In this document: one piece after another, positions 1-9,036 of the stretch
How positions within the stretch are numbered: the stretch's first letter is position 1
How the letters are laid out: every line of letters starts with the position of its first letter
Source: Ramlibacter pallidus
GTDB lineage: Bacteria > Pseudomonadota > Gammaproteobacteria > Burkholderiales > Burkholderiaceae_C
Length of the DNA: 64,000 nucleotides
Reading direction: 5' to 3'
NCBI RefSeq assembly: GCF_015070875.1
Contig: NZ_JADDIV010000001.1
Location: 215,045-279,044, forward strand
The notes under the pieces: model-generated
What the model was told of the DNA's origin: nothing
Database searches by the model: none
Seen by the model: only the letters and a program-made list of their open reading frames with translations
Made by a program: the position numbers and the translations under genes

Positions 1-258
1 CCCCAGCCACGTATAGAACCCCCGCCAGCCCGACAAAATCAGCGCAATGCCGCGGCCGCTGCGGCCGCCGGCGTTCATCTGGGCGACCCAGCGCCGCACG
101 TGCGCGTTCTGCACCTGCAGCAGGGGCACGCCGGATTTCGCCGCGTTCTCCTGCAGCTTCTGCAGGTCGAGCGCGTAGAGCGTGCAGGTACGGTCGGCCA
201 GCCGCTTCTCGACGCGGACGTGTTCGAGGTAGCGCTCGACCAGGCCGGCGTCGTCCAT
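1..258 (-). CDS. xerC: Tyrosine recombinase XerC, N-terminal part (cut by window edge)
   Basis: XerC, with XerD, resolves chromosome dimers at dif. Only the first 86 codons are present; they run off the left edge of the window. The visible part is the helical core-binding domain typical of Xer recombinases, with the sequence VEKRLADRTCTLYALDLQKL near the start and GGRSGRGIALILSGWRGFYTWL at the cut. The catalytic R-H-R-Y domain lies outside. The ATG is 5 bp after the stop of the DUF484 gene, so the order dapF - DUF484 - xerC matches the usual proteobacterial cluster. It is a housekeeping Xer protein and should not be confused with an integron integrase. Confidence 0.85.
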   Translation of the reverse strand, partial: MDDAGLVERYLEHVRVEKRLADRTCTLYALDLQKLQENAAKSGVPLLQVQNAHVRRWVAQMNAGGRSGRGIALILSGWRGFYTWLG

Positions 259-263
259 CGCGG

Positions 264-950
264 TCAGCGCGGGCGCAGGCGCGACAGGGCGGCACTCGCC
301 AGTTCGGCGATGCGCTCCAGGAAGTCGGTCGCCAGGCCGGACTGGAAGCGCTGCGGGTCCGGCGAGGCCAGCACCAGCATGCCGAACGCGGGGCCGCTGG
401 CGCCCAGCGCGCCGGGCCGCAGCGGGATCAGCGCCATCGACATCGCGGCGCCGGCGTCCTCCAGCCAGTTCGCCGCCTCGATGCCCGAATTCACCCCGCA
501 GTAAGGCAGCGTGAGGGACGTGGCGAAGGACCGGGCGTCTTCGCTCACGCCCTGCGCGAAGGGCTCCTGCGCGTAGCGCTCGTCCACGTCCCACACCTTC
601 AGCGCGACCTGCGGCACCATGAACTGCGACTGCAGCTCGGACACCAGCGTCGCCGGCAGCGCGCGCGTGGACTGCACCAGCAGCAGCGACTTCGCCCAGC
701 GGTGGATGCGGTCCGAGATGATCATGTTCTCGTTGCCGTGCCGCACCATCTCCATGATGCGGTGCTCCAGCGCCTTGATCTTCTCGCGCAGCATCTCGGC
801 CTGCCGCTCCTGCAGGCTGACCGCGCGGTTGCCGTGCGGGCTGGTCAGCTGCACGGCCGCGAGCAGCTGCGCGTGGCGCTCGAAGAAGTCCGGGCTGTTC
901 GCCAGGTAGTTGGCGATGTCGTCTTCGGTGATCGGGTTCATGGGGTTCAT
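264..950 (-). CDS. DUF484 family protein
   Basis: A 228-residue soluble protein of the DUF484 family (GAF-like fold), found between dapF and xerC in many proteobacteria; its biochemical role is not established. The N-terminus (about residues 5-30) has the family pattern [20 protein letters not shown], followed by a helical coiled segment (residues 45-75) and a GAF-like C-terminal part. Two in-frame ATGs exist, at 950 and 941. The one at 950 is chosen because it overlaps the dapF stop as ATGA and has AGGAG about 10 nt upstream. The gene ends 5 bp before xerC. Confidence 0.85.
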   Translation of the reverse strand: MNPMNPITEDDIANYLANSPDFFERHAQLLAAVQLTSPHGNRAVSLQERQAEMLREKIKALEHRIMEMVRHGNENMIISDRIHRWAKSLLLVQSTRALPATLVSELQSQFMVPQVALKVWDVDERYAQEPFAQGVSEDARSFATSLTLPYCGVNSGIEAANWLEDAGAAMSMALIPLRPGALGASGPAFGMLVLASPDPQRFQSGLATDFLERIAELASAALSRLRPR

Positions 951-1834
951 CTCGTTGTTTCTCCTGCGTCCTGCAGCTCGATCTCGCCTTCGAACACGGT
1001 CACCGCCGGGCCGGTCATCAGCACCGGCGCGTTGCCCCCGTCCCATTCGATCGTGAGCAGGCCGCCGCGGGTTTCCACGTCGACCCGCCGGTCCAGCCGT
1101 CCCAGCCGGATGCCGGCCACGACCGCCGCGCAGGCGCCGGTGCCGCACGCGAGCGTCTCGCCGGCACCGCGCTCCCACACCCGCAGGCGGATGCGGCCAC
1201 GGTCCACCACCTGCAGGAAGCCCGCGTTGACGCGGTTGGGAAAGCGCGGATGGTGCTCGATGCGCGGGCCCTGCTCGCGCACCGGGGCCGCATCGACGTC
1301 CGCGACCTCCTGCACCGCGTGCGGGTTGCCCATGGACAGCACGGCGACCGCCACGATCGGCGCGTCGGGCTGGGTGCCCAGGGCGAGATGCCACTTGTGC
1401 CATCCGCCATCCGGCTGCGGATCGAGGCCGGCGTCGTCGAAGGGCACCAGCGCCATCTCGAACTCCGGCGGCCCCATGTCCACGGTCACGCGCCCATCCA
1501 CGCCAAGCCGCGGCTCGATCACGCCGGACAGCGTCTGCACCCGGATCCGGTCGCCGCGGGCCAGGCCCTTGTCCGCCACGAAGCGGGCGAAGCAGCGCGC
1601 GCCGTTGCCGCACTGCTCGACCTCGCCGCCGTCGGCGTTGTGGATCACGTACTCGAAGTCGATGCCGGGCGCCGGGGACGGACGCACCGAGAGGATCTGG
1701 TCGGCGCCGACGCCGAAATGCCGGTCCGCCAGCTGGCGGTATTGCGCCGCCGTGAGGCCCAGGCGCTGGCGGGTCTCGTCGAGCACGACGAAGTCGTTGC
1801 CCGCGCCCTGCATCTTGGTGAAGCGGATCCGCAT
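947..1834 (-). CDS. dapF: Diaminopimelate epimerase
   Basis: Cofactor-independent epimerase that converts LL- to meso-diaminopimelate for lysine and peptidoglycan synthesis in the cytoplasm. At 295 residues it is a little longer than the usual 275-285. It starts with the family motif [19 protein letters not shown]. Both catalytic cysteines are visible, in EQCGNGARC (about residue 75) and ACGTGACA (about residue 225), as are GNPHAV and the HADGGE-like region [10 protein letters not shown]. The stop overlaps the DUF484 start (ATGA). The isomerase-like gene upstream ends 7 bp before it, so all four genes probably form one transcript running leftward. Confidence 0.95.
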   Translation of the reverse strand: MRIRFTKMQGAGNDFVVLDETRQRLGLTAAQYRQLADRHFGVGADQILSVRPSPAPGIDFEYVIHNADGGEVEQCGNGARCFARFVADKGLARGDRIRVQTLSGVIEPRLGVDGRVTVDMGPPEFEMALVPFDDAGLDPQPDGGWHKWHLALGTQPDAPIVAVAVLSMGNPHAVQEVADVDAAPVREQGPRIEHHPRFPNRVNAGFLQVVDRGRIRLRVWERGAGETLACGTGACAAVVAGIRLGRLDRRVDVETRGGLLTIEWDGGNAPVLMTGPAVTVFEGEIELQDAGETTR

Positions 1835-1841
1835 GCGGCGA

Positions 1842-2477
1842 TTATCGGCGCAGGCGCTCGAGCGCGCGATCGACGAAGAACAGGCGGTCCTGCCCCCACC
1901 AGCGCTCCGGGTGGCCGGGGATGACGAAGGTCGGCGCGCCGAACACGCCCAGTTGCACGGCTTCTTCGCTGAAGGCCTGGTACTCGCGCAGCACCGCCGG
2001 ATCGCGCTCCCGCGCATGCAGCGCGGCGCCGTCGTAGCCGTTCTCGTTGGCCACCGCGATGCGGACCTCGGCCTGCGAGGTGTCGCGCTCTTCCGCCCAC
2101 AGCGCGCGCAGCAGCGCATGCGACAGCACGAAGGCATCCAGCCCCTGCTGCTGCGCGGCGATGACCATCCAGCCGGCGTACTTGTTCCACTCCGGATCGG
2201 CCGGCATGGATTGCGGGTAGTGCCTGGGCTCCACGTTCAGCGGCATGCCCAGGTAGTCGCGCCAGCGCGCCAGCTCCTCGGCGTGGTAGCTGCGGCGCGG
2301 CGCCGGGCGCGTGCGGATCGGGATGCCGCCGGTCTGCTGGACCACCGCCTGGAAGTCGTACGGCTTCAGCACCAGCTTCACGCGGTGCCTGCGCACGATG
2401 TCCTGCAGCTGCGGACCGGCAAAATAGGCCCACGGCGATGACAGGCTGTAGTAGCAGTCCAGTTGAATCGTCGTCAT
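1842..2477 (-). CDS. 2-hydroxychromene-2-carboxylate isomerase-like protein (DsbA/GST-kappa fold)
   Basis: A 211-residue thioredoxin-fold protein of the HCCA isomerase/GST-kappa group, which usually performs glutathione-dependent isomerisation in aromatic catabolism. The N-terminal strand-loop has [14 protein letters not shown], where a serine replaces the DsbA CxxC, as expected for this subgroup. The C-terminal part has the cis-proline motif [10 protein letters not shown] and the terminal pattern [15 protein letters not shown]. It is the first gene of the leftward dapF operon. Its start is only 17 bp from the start of the divergent FAD oxidoreductase gene, so its promoter must overlap coding sequence. 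The substrate is unknown. Confidence 0.8.
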   Translation of the reverse strand: MTTIQLDCYYSLSSPWAYFAGPQLQDIVRRHRVKLVLKPYDFQAVVQQTGGIPIRTRPAPRRSYHAEELARWRDYLGMPLNVEPRHYPQSMPADPEWNKYAGWMVIAAQQQGLDAFVLSHALLRALWAEERDTSQAEVRIAVANENGYDGAALHARERDPAVLREYQAFSEEAVQLGVFGAPTFVIPGHPERWWGQDRLFFVDRALERLRR

Positions 2478-2494
2478 GCGCGGATGATAGGCCC

Positions 2495-4000
2495 GTGAAC
2501 GCAATCCCCACTCCCTTGCCCCCGGTGCCGCCGCAGGCGATCGCCAGCGAGCGCAAGCCCGAAGCGCTGGCACGGCTGGCGCGTGACGCCCAGGCCGACC
2601 TCGCGCGCCTGAATCTCCCGCCGCCGAACTGGGTCCTGCCCGCCACCGCGCCGGACGGCACTGCCGTCCTCGACGTGCTCGTGGCCGGCGCGGGCATGTG
2701 CGGCCAGACCGCGGGCTACGCGCTGCTGCGCGAAGGCGTGCGCAACCTGCGCGTGGTGGACCGCTGCGCGCGCGGCGACGAAGGCCCCTGGGGCACCTAC
2801 GCGCGCATGCTGACGCTGCGCAGCCCCAAGCACCTGACCGGGCCCGACCTGGGGGTGCCATCGCTCACCTTCCGCGCCTGGTACGAGGCGCAGCATGGCG
2901 AGGCGGGCTGGGCCGCGCTGCACAAGATCGGGCGCATCGACTGGCGCGACTACCTGCTGTGGGTGCGCGACACCGTCGGCCTGCCGGTGGAGAACGGCGT
3001 GAGCCTGGTGTCCGTGCGGGACGAGGCCGGGCTGCTGCGCGCGACGCTGCGTTCGGCGGCAGGCGAGGAAACCGTCTGGACCCGCAAACTGGTGCTGGCC
3101 CTCGGGCGCGACGGCAGCGGCGCGCCGCGCTGGCCGGCCTTTCCTTCGCTGCACCGCGACGACCCGGTGGCGCGCGGCAAGGTCTTCCACTCCGCCGACG
3201 CGATCGACTTCGAAGCCTGGCGCGGCAAGCGCATCGCCGTGCTGGGCGCCGGCGCGTCCGCCTTCGACAACGCGGCCTGCGCGCTGGAGGCCGGTGCCGA
3301 AGTCGCGCTGTTCGCCCGCCGCGCCTTCCTGCCGCAGGTGAACAAGAGCAAGTGGACCGCGTTCACCGGCTTCTTCCGCGGCTACGAGGCGCTGGACGAC
3401 CCGCGCAAGTGGCGCATCTACACCTACATCTTCGACGAGCAGGTGCCGCCGCCGTGGGAAACGGTGCGGCGCTGCGACGAGCATGCCGGCTTCACCCTGC
3501 GCCTGGGCACGCCCTGGCAGGACGTCCGGCCGGACGCCGATGGCGTGGTGGTCGAAACGGCGGCGGGCCGGGAGCGCTTCGACGCCGTGATCTTCGGCAC
3601 GGGCTTCGACGTCGACCTGCTCGACCGGCCCGAGCTCGCGCGCTACTCCGGCGAGATCGACACCTGGGCAAACCACGTGAGGCCGGAGCAGGCGCGGCAG
3701 CATCCGGAACCCGCGCGTTTCCCTTACCTGGGCGCGGGCTTCGAGCTGCGCAGCCGCGGCGCGGCGCACCGCGACGCGCTGTCCCGCATGCACCTGTTCA
3801 ACTGGGGCAGCACCATGAGCCATGGCGCGCTGGCAGGCGACATCCCCGGGCTGGCCATCGGTGCAACCCGCCTGGCGCAATCCATCGCCCGCGACCTGTT
3901 CGTCAGCGAAGCCGACGCGCACCTGGAGCGCCTGCTGGCGCTGGAGGAGCCGGAGCTGCTGCCCACGAAATGGTACGTGCCGCCGGAAGAGCGGCGGTAA
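2495..4000 (+). CDS. FAD/NAD(P)-binding monooxygenase-like oxidoreductase
   Basis: A flavoprotein of about 501 residues, probably cytoplasmic, resembling flavin-dependent monooxygenases. It has an FAD-binding Rossmann motif VLVAGAGMCGQTAGYAL (about residues 55-70) and a second dinucleotide motif IAVLGAGASAFDNAA (about 245-260), probably for NAD(P)H. The FGTGFDVDLL motif near residue 365 is typical of the family. A GTG start at 2495 is used because ATG codons in this frame lie inside the FAD domain or overlap the divergent gene. The N-terminus has a proline-rich stretch before the domain. Substrate unknown; no clear functional partner adjoins. Confidence 0.78.
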   Translation: MNAIPTPLPPVPPQAIASERKPEALARLARDAQADLARLNLPPPNWVLPATAPDGTAVLDVLVAGAGMCGQTAGYALLREGVRNLRVVDRCARGDEGPWGTYARMLTLRSPKHLTGPDLGVPSLTFRAWYEAQHGEAGWAALHKIGRIDWRDYLLWVRDTVGLPVENGVSLVSVRDEAGLLRATLRSAAGEETVWTRKLVLALGRDGSGAPRWPAFPSLHRDDPVARGKVFHSADAIDFEAWRGKRIAVLGAGASAFDNAACALEAGAEVALFARRAFLPQVNKSKWTAFTGFFRGYEALDDPRKWRIYTYIFDEQVPPPWETVRRCDEHAGFTLRLGTPWQDVRPDADGVVVETAAGRERFDAVIFGTGFDVDLLDRPELARYSGEIDTWANHVRPEQARQHPEPARFPYLGAGFELRSRGAAHRDALSRMHLFNWGSTMSHGALAGDIPGLAIGATRLAQSIARDLFVSEADAHLERLLALEEPELLPTKWYVPPEERR

Positions 4001-4042
4001 CGGCTTCTCCATCATTCCCGCGGGACGCCGGCGACCGTTTCG

Positions 4043-4458
4043 CCGTCATTCCCGCGCAGGCGGGAATCCAGGGCGTCCGTATTTCTCCCGGGGCCCGTCG
4101 CGCCAGGCGGCGGGCGGTGCCGTTCCGCGGTGCCTCGCCCTCCACTTCGCTGCGCTTCGTTCCGGGTGCGCTGGAAGGCTGTCCCCGGCGGCGATCCGGC
4201 CTAACTCACTTCCGAGTTTGCCGCGCGCGGCAAACTCTCCGTTCAAACAGAAGCCCGGAAATCAGTGCACAGTCGCAGCGCTCGATACGCGCTACGCGCT
4301 CTCGTAGCCCTGCTTCGCCGCCGGGAACAGCCTTCCAGCCGAGGCCCCTGACTGCGGGCCGGCACCGCCCGCCGCCTGCCGCGACGTCTGAGGCCGGGAG
4401 TGGGCCCGCGGCCCACGTTGGTTTGGACGCCTTGGATCCCCGCCTGCGGGGGCGACGG
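4043..4458. repeat. MITE-like segment with terminal inverted repeats
   Basis: The 476-bp gap between the FAD oxidoreductase and the TctC gene holds no convincing gene. A 416-bp segment in it is bounded by inverted copies of a repeat of about 35 bp (4043-4078 and 4425-4458). Each arm contains the small palindrome pattern CCCGCgcAGGCGGG followed by ATCCAgGGCGTCC. The inner part carries a perfect 24-bp palindrome at 4214-4237 (GAGTTTGCCGCG and its complement). The same arm sequence recurs near 14.5 and 39.9 kb. It is best read as a non-autonomous repeat or BIME-type element; no transposase or target duplication was identified. Confidence 0.55.
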
Positions 4459-4476
4459 AAAGCGGAGGCTCTGCCT

Positions 4477-5511
4477 TCAGTCGATCGTGATGTTCGCCTG
4501 CCGCACCACGTCCGCCCACTTCGCGCGGTTCGCCTTCACCGTCGCGCGGAACTGCTCCGGCGTCTCCAGGCGGATGGTGTTGCCGGTGCCTTCGAGCTTG
4601 GCGCGCACTTCGGGCATCTGCAGCACCTGGCGGACCGCGCCATTGAGCCTGGCGACGATGGCCGGATCCGTCCCCTTGGGCGCGAACAGCGCGAACCACG
4701 TCGTGCTCTCGAAGCCCCGGGTGCCGGGAAGGCCGGTTTCCGCGATGGTCGGCACTTCGTCGATCACGCCGACGCGCTTGGCGGTGGTCACCGCGAGCAG
4801 CCGCACCTTGCCCGCCTTGTACTGCGTGAGCACGGTCTGCACCTGGTTCATGATGCAGCAGACCTCGCCCTTGAGCACGCCCTGCATCGCCTCGGGCCCG
4901 CCCTTGTAGGGCACGTGCACCATGTTCAGGCCCAGCTTCGCGTTCATCTCGGCGAACGCCATGTGCGTGCCCGTGCCGTTGCCGGTCGACGCGTAGTTGT
5001 ACTTGCCCGGGTTCGCCTTCACCGCGTCGACGAACTCCTTGAAGGTCTTGACGTCCAGCACCTCGGGATTGATGGTGAGCACGTTCGACACGTCGATGAT
5101 GGGCGTGACCGGCACGAAGTCCGCTTCGACGTCGAAGGGCAGCTTCTTGTAGAGCGCCGCATTGCTGCCGTGCGTGGCGGCGGTGCCGAACACCAGCGTG
5201 TAGCCGTCGGGCTTGGCACGCGAGACGAACTCGCTCGCCACGTTGCCGGCCGCACCGACCTTGTATTCGACGACGATCGGCTGGCCCAGCACCTTGGACA
5301 GCGGCTCCTGGATGGTCCGCGCGACCACGTCGACCCCCGAACCGGCCGGGAACGTCATGACGAAGGAGACCGGATGTTCCGGCCACTTGGCGGCGGCCGG
5401 CTGCGCCTGCGCCGCGGGGGCGAGGCAGGCGGCGGCCAAGGCGGCGAAGACGATGCGACGGGAGAAGGCGGAAGTGTCCAAGTCGGGCTCCACGGATGCG
5501 TTGGCGTCCAT
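4477..5511 (-). CDS. Tripartite tricarboxylate transporter (Bug/TctC) periplasmic binding protein
   Basis: A 344-residue solute receptor of the Bug/TctC family, greatly expanded in Burkholderiales. It has a leader with a hydrophobic core at about residues 18-35 and a probable cleavage after AQA. The mature protein shows family hallmarks: WPEHPVSFVMTFPAGSGVDVVAR, the loop KPDGYTLVFGTAATHG, and VPYKGGPEAMQGVLKGEV in the ligand-binding region. No TctA/TctB membrane genes adjoin, so it is an orphan receptor, as is common for this family. The ligand (often a carboxylic acid) cannot be read from sequence. It is transcribed leftward from a gap of about 70 bp shared with the divergent CMD-like gene. 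Confidence 0.88.
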   Translation of the reverse strand: MDANASVEPDLDTSAFSRRIVFAALAAACLAPAAQAQPAAAKWPEHPVSFVMTFPAGSGVDVVARTIQEPLSKVLGQPIVVEYKVGAAGNVASEFVSRAKPDGYTLVFGTAATHGSNAALYKKLPFDVEADFVPVTPIIDVSNVLTINPEVLDVKTFKEFVDAVKANPGKYNYASTGNGTGTHMAFAEMNAKLGLNMVHVPYKGGPEAMQGVLKGEVCCIMNQVQTVLTQYKAGKVRLLAVTTAKRVGVIDEVPTIAETGLPGTRGFESTTWFALFAPKGTDPAIVARLNGAVRQVLQMPEVRAKLEGTGNTIRLETPEQFRATVKANRAKWADVVRQANITID

Positions 5512-5580
5512 TGTGGCAACTTCGTTCGATGCGCGCAGGCATCAGCTTATGCTGCGGCCTTGCCATCCACGCGAGCCGCC

Positions 5581-6120
5581 ATGCGCATCCCCGACTGGAC
5601 CCCCGAACGCAAGCCACAACCCCAGGAGCTGGTGCAGGCCATCCTCGACCGGCGCGGCGGGACGCTGCTCAACCTCGACCGCGCACTGCTGTGGAGCGAG
5701 CCGCTGGCGCGCGGCTGGAACACCTACCTGAAGAACGTGCGCACCGGCCTGGGGGCGGACCGTGCGCTGCGCGAGCTCGGGATCTGCACGGTCGCGCTGC
5801 TCACCGATGCCCACTACGAGTACCACCACCACGCGCCGGACTTCCTCGCGGCCGGCGGCAGCCAGGCCTCGCTCGCTGCGCTGCAGGCCTATGTGCGGGC
5901 CGGGGCATCCGGGGAGCCGGAGGGCCTGGCCGGTGACGAGGCGCTGGTGGCGCGCTACGCCGCGCAGATGACCCGCGACGTGAAGGTCGACGACGCACTG
6001 TTCGCCCGGATGCAGGCCCGTTTCGCCCCGACGGAGCTGGTGGAGATCACCGCCGCCATCGCCACGTACAACATGGTGGCGCGCTTCCTGGTGGCCCTGG
6101 GCGTGACGCCGGAAGAGTGA
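5581..6120 (+). CDS. Carboxymuconolactone decarboxylase/AhpD-like protein
   Basis: A 179-residue all-helical protein of the carboxymuconolactone decarboxylase superfamily. The segment ALLWSEPLARGWNTYLKNVRTGLGADRALRELGI, the AHYEYHHHAPDF motif and the C-terminal EITAAIATYNMVARFLVALG match the CMD fold. It lacks the redox CxxC of AhpD, so peroxidase-type activity is unlikely; family members of this kind are mostly of unknown function. It starts at an ATG 69 bp from the divergent TctC gene and is followed after 44 bp by the Nudix fusion gene, possibly on one transcript. Confidence 0.75.
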   Translation: MRIPDWTPERKPQPQELVQAILDRRGGTLLNLDRALLWSEPLARGWNTYLKNVRTGLGADRALRELGICTVALLTDAHYEYHHHAPDFLAAGGSQASLAALQAYVRAGASGEPEGLAGDEALVARYAAQMTRDVKVDDALFARMQARFAPTELVEITAAIATYNMVARFLVALGVTPEE

Positions 6121-6164
6121 TTCGCCGGGCATCGCGCCGGCGACCCGCGTGATGTAATCGACGC

Positions 6165-7799
6165 ATGGTACGAGCCAGCCAGCTTCTGCACTCCCAGCGC
6201 GAACCCGCCGTCCCGCGGCCGGCGGCCACCGTCCTGCTGCTGCGCGACGCCGCCGGCGGCGTCGAGGTGCTGATGACGCGGCGCTCGCCCACGGCGAGCT
6301 TTGCGCCCGGCGCGTACGTGTTCCCCGGCGGCGGCATCGATGCCGCGGACGCGCAGGCGCATGCGCTGGCGAACCGGCGGCCCACGCAGGACGACCTGCG
6401 GCTCACGCAGGCCATCGCCGCGATCCGCGAGAGCTTCGAGGAGCTCGGCGTGCTGCTGGCGACGCGCGCGGACGGCAGCCCGGCCACCGCCGACGACGTC
6501 GCCGCGCTGGACCGCCATGCGCCGTTCGCCGCGCAATGCCGCGCGCGCGGGCTGCGCATGGCCGCGGACCGGGTCCACGTGCTGGCGCACTGGATCACGG
6601 ACCGCGACCTGCCGCGCCGCTTCGACGTGCCCTTCCTGGTGGCGCGCATGCCCGCCGGCCAGTCGCCGGTGGCGGACGAAGCGGAGCAGTTCGAGCCGGT
6701 GTGGGTCCGCCCCGCCGACGCGCTGGCGCGGCACAAGGCCGGCCAGTTCTTCATGATCTTCCCGACCATCCGCACCCTGGAGCGGCTGGAGAAGTTCGCC
6801 TCGGTCGACGCCGTGCTGGCCGCCTGCGCCGGCGAGCAGCCGCTCTGGACCAGTTGCCCGCGCGCCGGCTTCGTCCAGGGCGCGGAAGCGCGGTACATGG
6901 AGCACGAGATGCCGTTCGGCGAGCTGGCGCTGGTCTGCCCCGACGGCCAGCTGCTGCACCACCTGGACTGGCGCACCGACGCACCGGTGCCGCTGCTGAG
7001 GAACGTCGTGCGCGTCACCGCGCCGAACCCCGGCGTCATGACCGGTCCCGGCACCAACGGCTACATCGTCGGCACGCCGGACAGCGGCTACATCGTCATC
7101 GACCCCGGCCCGCAGGACGCGGAGCACCAGGAACGCATCTGGCGCGCCACCGGCGGCGACATCCGCATGATCGTCTGCACGCACTCGCACGCGGACCACT
7201 CGCCGGGGGCCCAGCCCCTGCAGGCGCTTTGCAGGACGAAGCCGCCGATCCTCGGGCTGGCATCGCTGCCGACCGCGCGGCCCGCGAGCGAGTTCACGCC
7301 CGACCGCGCCCTCGCCGACGGCGAGCTGCTGCAGGTCGGGGGTGGCGGCGCCATGCACACGTTGAAGGTGATGCACACCCCGGGGCATGCGGCCAACCAC
7401 CTGTGCCTCGTGCTGCTCGAGGACGGGCTGCTGTTCTCGGGCGACCACATCCTGAACGGCAGCACCACCGTCGTCGATCCGCCGGACGGCGACATGACGG
7501 CGTACCTCGACTCGCTGGACCGCCTGGCCGCCGCCTGCGACGCGCACGGCATCGACTTCATCCTGCCGGCGCACGGCCACGTGCTGGGGTTCGCCAGGCA
7601 GGCGATCCAGCTGCTCAAGTCGCACCGGTTGCAGCGCGAGGCGAAGGTCGTGGCGGCCATGCGCGCGAAGCCGCAGGGCTCGCTCGAGGACTGGGTGGAG
7701 ATCGCCTACGCCGACGTGCCGCCCCGCATGTGGCCGGTGGCCAAGCGCTCCCTGTTGGCGCATGTGCAACGGATCGAGACGCTGAACCTCGCCGCCTGA
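6165..7799 (+). CDS. Nudix hydrolase / metallo-beta-lactamase fold two-domain protein
   Basis: A 544-residue fusion of two hydrolase domains. The N-terminal domain (about 20-230) is Nudix-like: VFPGGGID and RESFEELG (residues 88-95) are kept, with a long insert between them as in NUDT19-type proteins. The C-terminal domain (about 270-540) is a metallo-beta-lactamase fold of the LACTB2/hydroxyacylglutathione hydrolase type, with the metal motif THSHADHSPG (about 339-348), HTPGHAANH and FSGDHIL. Family knowledge suggests hydrolysis of a CoA- or nucleotide-linked substrate, but the pairing does not define one. A DUF898 gene follows in the same direction. Confidence 0.85.
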   Translation: MVRASQLLHSQREPAVPRPAATVLLLRDAAGGVEVLMTRRSPTASFAPGAYVFPGGGIDAADAQAHALANRRPTQDDLRLTQAIAAIRESFEELGVLLATRADGSPATADDVAALDRHAPFAAQCRARGLRMAADRVHVLAHWITDRDLPRRFDVPFLVARMPAGQSPVADEAEQFEPVWVRPADALARHKAGQFFMIFPTIRTLERLEKFASVDAVLAACAGEQPLWTSCPRAGFVQGAEARYMEHEMPFGELALVCPDGQLLHHLDWRTDAPVPLLRNVVRVTAPNPGVMTGPGTNGYIVGTPDSGYIVIDPGPQDAEHQERIWRATGGDIRMIVCTHSHADHSPGAQPLQALCRTKPPILGLASLPTARPASEFTPDRALADGELLQVGGGGAMHTLKVMHTPGHAANHLCLVLLEDGLLFSGDHILNGSTTVVDPPDGDMTAYLDSLDRLAAACDAHGIDFILPAHGHVLGFARQAIQLLKSHRLQREAKVVAAMRAKPQGSLEDWVEIAYADVPPRMWPVAKRSLLAHVQRIETLNLAA

Positions 7800-7845
7800 A
7801 GACCCGGCCACTACACTCCCCCCACACCCTGGAGGGGGAACGGAG

Positions 7846-9036
7846 ATGGACCTGGAAACGAGCCCGGCGGCGCCGGTGGTCGCGTCGCACCGCTTGCGCT
7901 TCACCGGCGACGGCGGCGTGTACTTCGGCGTCTGGATGGTCAACGTGGTGCTGATGGTGGTGACGCTCGGCCTCTTCACGCCCTTCGCGCGCCGCCGCAC
8001 CATCCGCTACTTCTACCAGCACACCGACATCGCGGGCAGCCCGCTGGAGTTCACCGGCGGCATCAAGCGCATGGTGTTCGGCTTCCTGCTGTTCTTCGGC
8101 CTGTACGCGGCCTACAGCATCGCTTCGCACACGGAGCAGACGTTCGCCGTGGCGGCGCTCGGCACGCTGTGGGTCGTGCTGAGCCCCTGGCTGTGGGCGA
8201 GCGCGGTGCGCTTCCGCACGGTGTCCACGCGCTGGCGCGGCATCCGGGGGGAGTTCCATGCGGGCTGGCGCGAAACCTACGCGGCCAGCGCCCCCATCCT
8301 CCTGTTCTTCCTGCTCGCGGCGGCCATCGGCTTCGGCGGCAGCGCCATCGCGAAGCTCAAGCCGTCGCCGTGGTGGATCCTGGCGGGGGCCATCGCGGCC
8401 GTCGTGGCCACGCTGTGCCTGCTGGTGCGCCAGGAATACAACTATGCGCGGCTGCGCGTGCTGCGCACCAGCTTCGGCGGGCTGCAGGGCCGCTGGGACG
8501 TGGAGTTCGGCCAGCTGCTGAAGATCACCGTGCTGGCCTTCGGCCTGTTCGTGGCGGTGATCGCCGCCCTGCTCGCGCTGCTGTTCCTGGCCGTGGTGGC
8601 CACCGGCGCAGGCCTGGCCCTCTTCGGGGGCGGCAGGAAGGAAGGAGCGGCGCTGGCCCTGCTGATCACGGTGGCCATCTTCGGCAGCCTGCTGGTCTTC
8701 TACCTCGCCTCCGGGCCGGCGCTGGCCTGGCGCGAGGCCCGCAAGTTCGCACTGGTGTGGAACCACACCGCCCTGGGCGACGCGGCGCGGTTCACCAGCG
8801 ACCTGCAGGCGGGCGCCTTCGTCAGGCTGCGCCTCAAGAACATGGCGCTCTCGGTGCTCACCGGCGGCTTCTGGCGCCCCTTCGCCATCACCAGCGAATA
8901 CGCGATGAAGCTGCAGTCGGTGACGCTGCACGTCGAAGGCGGGCTGGACCAGCTGGTCGGGCGCCTGGCGCAACGCCAGCCGGGTGGCCTGGGCGATGCG
9001 ATCGCCGACGGCGTCGGCTTCGACGTGGTGGGTTGA
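7846..9036 (+). CDS. DUF898 (YjgN-like) multi-pass membrane protein
   Basis: A 396-residue inner-membrane protein of the DUF898/YjgN family. It opens with the family pattern RLRFTGDGGVYFGVWMVN and LGLFTPFARRRTIRYFYQHT, and has about six hydrophobic spans (near 30-50, 85-105, 105-125, 150-170, 175-195, 235-260 and 275-295). The function is unknown in characterised bacteria. A good ribosome-binding site (GGAGGGGGAACGGAG) precedes the ATG. The stop overlaps the next start as TGATG, which translationally couples it to an M48 peptidase. That pairing (DUF898 then M48) recurs in proteobacteria. Confidence 0.85.
   Translation: MDLETSPAAPVVASHRLRFTGDGGVYFGVWMVNVVLMVVTLGLFTPFARRRTIRYFYQHTDIAGSPLEFTGGIKRMVFGFLLFFGLYAAYSIASHTEQTFAVAALGTLWVVLSPWLWASAVRFRTVSTRWRGIRGEFHAGWRETYAASAPILLFFLLAAAIGFGGSAIAKLKPSPWWILAGAIAAVVATLCLLVRQEYNYARLRVLRTSFGGLQGRWDVEFGQLLKITVLAFGLFVAVIAALLALLFLAVVATGAGLALFGGGRKEGAALALLITVAIFGSLLVFYLASGPALAWREARKFALVWNHTALGDAARFTSDLQAGAFVRLRLKNMALSVLTGGFWRPFAITSEYAMKLQSVTLHVEGGLDQLVGRLAQRQPGGLGDAIADGVGFDVVG

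Noticed and set aside
1..258. Partial tyrosine recombinase as the missing integron integrase
   Set aside because: It is XerC by sequence and by its place after dapF and DUF484, and it is about 59 kb from the array.
4199..4240. Possible isolated attC (GGCCTAAC followed by a palindrome)
   Set aside because: There is no matching second core or arms of the array type, and the palindrome is inside the inverted-repeat element.
2698..6120. Very long open frame of about 1140 codons on the plus strand
   Set aside because: It lies out of frame over the FAD oxidoreductase, the repeat and the TctC gene. The high G+C content makes such frames; only its last 179 residues (5581-6120) are a real gene.
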